Part shown: in pieces, positions 4,697 through 6,415 of the stretch
Layout: each line of letters opens with the position of its first letter
Position numbering within the stretch: the stretch's first letter is position 1
Source of the DNA: DATKMS01 sp041497995
GTDB lineage: Bacteria > Desulfobacterota > Binatia > HRBIN30
Assembly: GCA_041497995.1 (NCBI GenBank)
Contig: JBGQHM010000393.1
Span: forward strand, 1 to 6,415
Reading direction: 5' to 3'
Length of the DNA stretch: 6,415 nucleotides
The notes under the pieces: generated by a model
Seen by the model: the letters and a program-made list of their open reading frames with translations, nothing else
Told to the model about the DNA's origin: nothing
The model's database searches: none
Position numbers and translations under genes: made by a program

Positions 4697-6367
4697 ATGG
4701 AAAGCGATTTCCTCGTCATCGGGAGCGGGTTAGCAGGCCTGACCTTTGCCTTGAAGGCGGCGCAGGTCGGAACCGTGATCGTGCTCACAAAGGATCGGTT
4801 GCCGGAAAGCGCCACGGCCTACGCGCAGGGTGGGATCGCGTCGGTGTGGAGCGACGAGGACTCGTTCGAGGAACACAGTCAGGACACGATGACGGCGGGC
4901 GCCGACTTGTGCCACCGCGACATCGTCGATCTCGTGGTACGCGAGGGGCCCGAACGGGTGCGCGAGCTGATCGCGCTGGGCACGCACTTCTCGCTGCGGG
5001 CGGGGACCGAGGAGCTCGAGTATGACCTCGGTCGTGAGGGCGGGCATAGTCATCGCCGCATCCTGCACGCCACCGATGCAACGGGCCGCGAGATCATGCG
5101 CGCATTGACGGAAGCGGTGCGGCGGCAACCGAACATCACCGTGCTCGAGCGCTATCTCGGCGTCGACCTGCTCGTCGATGCCAAGTTCGATGCGTCGATC
5201 ACCAGCCCGTCATGCTGGGGTGCGTACGTGTTGGATCTCAACGACGGGAGCGTCCACCAATGCCGCGCACGGGCCACGCTGCTGGCAACCGGCGGTGCGG
5301 GGAAGGTGTACCTCTACACGAGCAATCCCGACATCGCCACGGGCGACGGCATCGCGATGGCGTACCGTGCCGGCGTACCGATCGGCAACATGGAGTTCAT
5401 CCAATTTCACCCGACCTGTCTCTTCCACCCGCAGGCGAAGTCGTTCCTGATCAGTGAGGCGCTGCGTGGTGAAGGAGCAATCCTGCACCGCCCGGACGGC
5501 GAGGCGTTCATGAAGCGCTACCACAACGATGCCGAGCTGGCGCCGCGCGACGTCGTGGCGCGCGCTATCGACAGCGAGATGAAGGTGCACGGCTACGAGC
5601 ACGTCTACCTCGACATCAGCCACCGCGGGGCCGACTTCGTGCGGCGCCGCTTCCCCTCCATCTACGAGCGCTGCCTGGTCTACGGCATCGACATCACCAC
5701 GCAGCCGATCCCAGTGGTGCCGGCAGCCCACTACTGCTGCGGTGGAGCGGTGACCGATGCTGACGGCGCGACGAGCATCAAGCGTCTATTTGCAGCGGGC
5801 GAGGTCGCGATGACCGGCCTCCACGGAGCGAACCGCCTGGCATCGAATTCACTGCTCGAAGCGGTGGTCTTTGGGCATCGTGCCGCAGCAGCGGCATGTG
5901 AACTGGTGCGCGGCGAACGCGGCGCGGTGCTGAAACTCCCACAATGGAATCCCGGAAACGCCGTCGACAGTGATGAGTCGGTCGTGGTGACGCAGAACTG
6001 GGACGAGATCCGTCGCCTCATGTGGAACTACGTGGGCATCGTGCGCTCCAATCGCCGCCTGGCGCGCGCACTCACGCGCATCTCGCTGCTGCAGGACGAG
6101 ATCCGCGACTACTACTGGAACTTTCTGGTCACCGGCGATCTCATCGAGTTGCGCAACATCGCTCTGGTAGCGGAGCTGATCATCAAGTCGGCAATCACGC
6201 GCCAGGAGAGCCGCGGTCTCCACTACAACATCGACTACCCACGGCGTGACGACCGCGCCTGGAAACACGACACCGTCCTCGTTCCCGGGGCGCCGTTTGC
6301 GCTCGATGCAGCCTTCAAGGCATCGCTGCAGCGCGTCGGGCAGGGGCGGGCGGAAGAGCTGAGGTGA
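4697..6367 (+). CDS. nadB: L-aspartate oxidase (NAD biosynthesis)
   Basis: This cytoplasmic FAD enzyme oxidises L-aspartate to iminoaspartate, using O2 or fumarate as acceptor. NadA then condenses the product with dihydroxyacetone phosphate to quinolinate. The 556-residue length is normal. The N-terminal dinucleotide-binding motif is VIGSGLAG (residues 7-14), followed by ESATAYAQGGIASVW (37-51), LGREGGHSHRR (111-121) and LLATGGAGKVY (195-205). Active-site residues are intact: H238 (EFIQFHPT), R284 (ELAPRD), H345 (PAAHYCCGG) and R380 (LHGANRLASNSLLEAV). These sit at a constant offset of six from my recollection of E. coli H244, R290, H351 and R386. A C-terminal helical domain (about 430-515, LMWNYVGIVR, RGLHYNIDYP) completes the family pattern. 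The start at ATG 4697 places the Rossmann motif correctly; the ribosome binding site is poor (GGGA abuts the ATG). nadA and nadC are not in the window. Confidence 0.97.
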   Translation: MESDFLVIGSGLAGLTFALKAAQVGTVIVLTKDRLPESATAYAQGGIASVWSDEDSFEEHSQDTMTAGADLCHRDIVDLVVREGPERVRELIALGTHFSLRAGTEELEYDLGREGGHSHRRILHATDATGREIMRALTEAVRRQPNITVLERYLGVDLLVDAKFDASITSPSCWGAYVLDLNDGSVHQCRARATLLATGGAGKVYLYTSNPDIATGDGIAMAYRAGVPIGNMEFIQFHPTCLFHPQAKSFLISEALRGEGAILHRPDGEAFMKRYHNDAELAPRDVVARAIDSEMKVHGYEHVYLDISHRGADFVRRRFPSIYERCLVYGIDITTQPIPVVPAAHYCCGGAVTDADGATSIKRLFAAGEVAMTGLHGANRLASNSLLEAVVFGHRAAAAACELVRGERGAVLKLPQWNPGNAVDSDESVVVTQNWDEIRRLMWNYVGIVRSNRRLARALTRISLLQDEIRDYYWNFLVTGDLIELRNIALVAELIIKSAITRQESRGLHYNIDYPRRDDRAWKHDTVLVPGAPFALDAAFKASLQRVGQGRAEELR

Positions 6368-6387
6368 GCGGGCAGGGACGCCCGCTC
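6366..6387 (+). terminator. Hairpin overlapping the nadB stop, possible terminator or dispersed repeat
   Basis: GAGCGGGC-AGGGAC-GCCCGCTC is a perfect 8-bp stem with a 6-base loop, starting within the nadB TGA. It is followed by TACTATCATCTGATTCT, which has no continuous T-run, so intrinsic termination is only moderately supported. Its core repeats that of the hairpin at 204-219. Confidence 0.45.
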
Positions 6388-6415
6388 TACTATCATCTGA
6401 TTCTCGCTCGTTTAC

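Noticed and set aside
4730..5731. Several minus-strand and alternate-frame open frames inside nadB
   Set aside because: nadB has full-length family similarity with all active-site residues. The opposing frames are typical GC-rich shadows.

Overview
GC-rich bacterial chromosomal window. It holds three recognisable housekeeping genes (pgsA, a lytic transglycosylase, nadB) and one tRNA gene. The left half is an accessory-looking stretch dominated by a large secreted Thr/Pro-repeat protein. The signal peptides, DUF4124-SLT protein and lack of Gram-positive sorting signals suggest a diderm. Dispersed palindromic repeats plus a PTPTNTPT-type secreted protein recall deep-branching Desulfobacterota/Binatota-like or Myxococcota-like genomes. 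That placement is inference from general familiarity, not from a marker gene.

Layout. Positions 1-115 (-): first 38 codons of a secreted protein that runs off the left edge. Positions 116-464: intergenic region with a hairpin, a long imperfect inverted repeat and a perfect 21-bp palindrome just upstream of the next gene. Positions 519-2927 (+; frame open from GTG 465): secreted protein made of a beta-rich N-terminal domain, about 353 residues of Thr/Pro/Ser-rich repeats and a C-terminal domain with ten cysteines. Positions 2941-3086 (+): apparent relic of the C-terminal end of a tyrosine recombinase (phage-type integrase), directly abutting the 3' end of a tRNA-Arg(ACG) gene at 3087-3160 (-). 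Positions 3243-3905 (-): pgsA, whose 3' end runs into a palindromic repeat that appears to have added about 29 residues. Positions 3983-4594 (-): DUF4124-SLT lytic transglycosylase. Positions 4697-6367 (+): nadB, divergent from the transglycosylase and followed by a hairpin at the window end.

How the genes relate. The right half is core metabolism and envelope maintenance: phosphatidylglycerol synthesis, peptidoglycan remodelling, and the first step of NAD synthesis from aspartate. The transglycosylase and pgsA point the same way, but a hairpin lies between them and nothing shows obligate coupling. The left half has two divergent exported proteins sharing a 349-bp or longer control region, plus an integrase scar at a tRNA. 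This fits a former integration site, although the island boundaries cannot be fixed from this window. I found no clear evidence of a complete new system. The most interesting items are the Thr/Pro protein with its higher-order repeats, the operator-like palindrome, the integrase relic and the repeat-extended PgsA.
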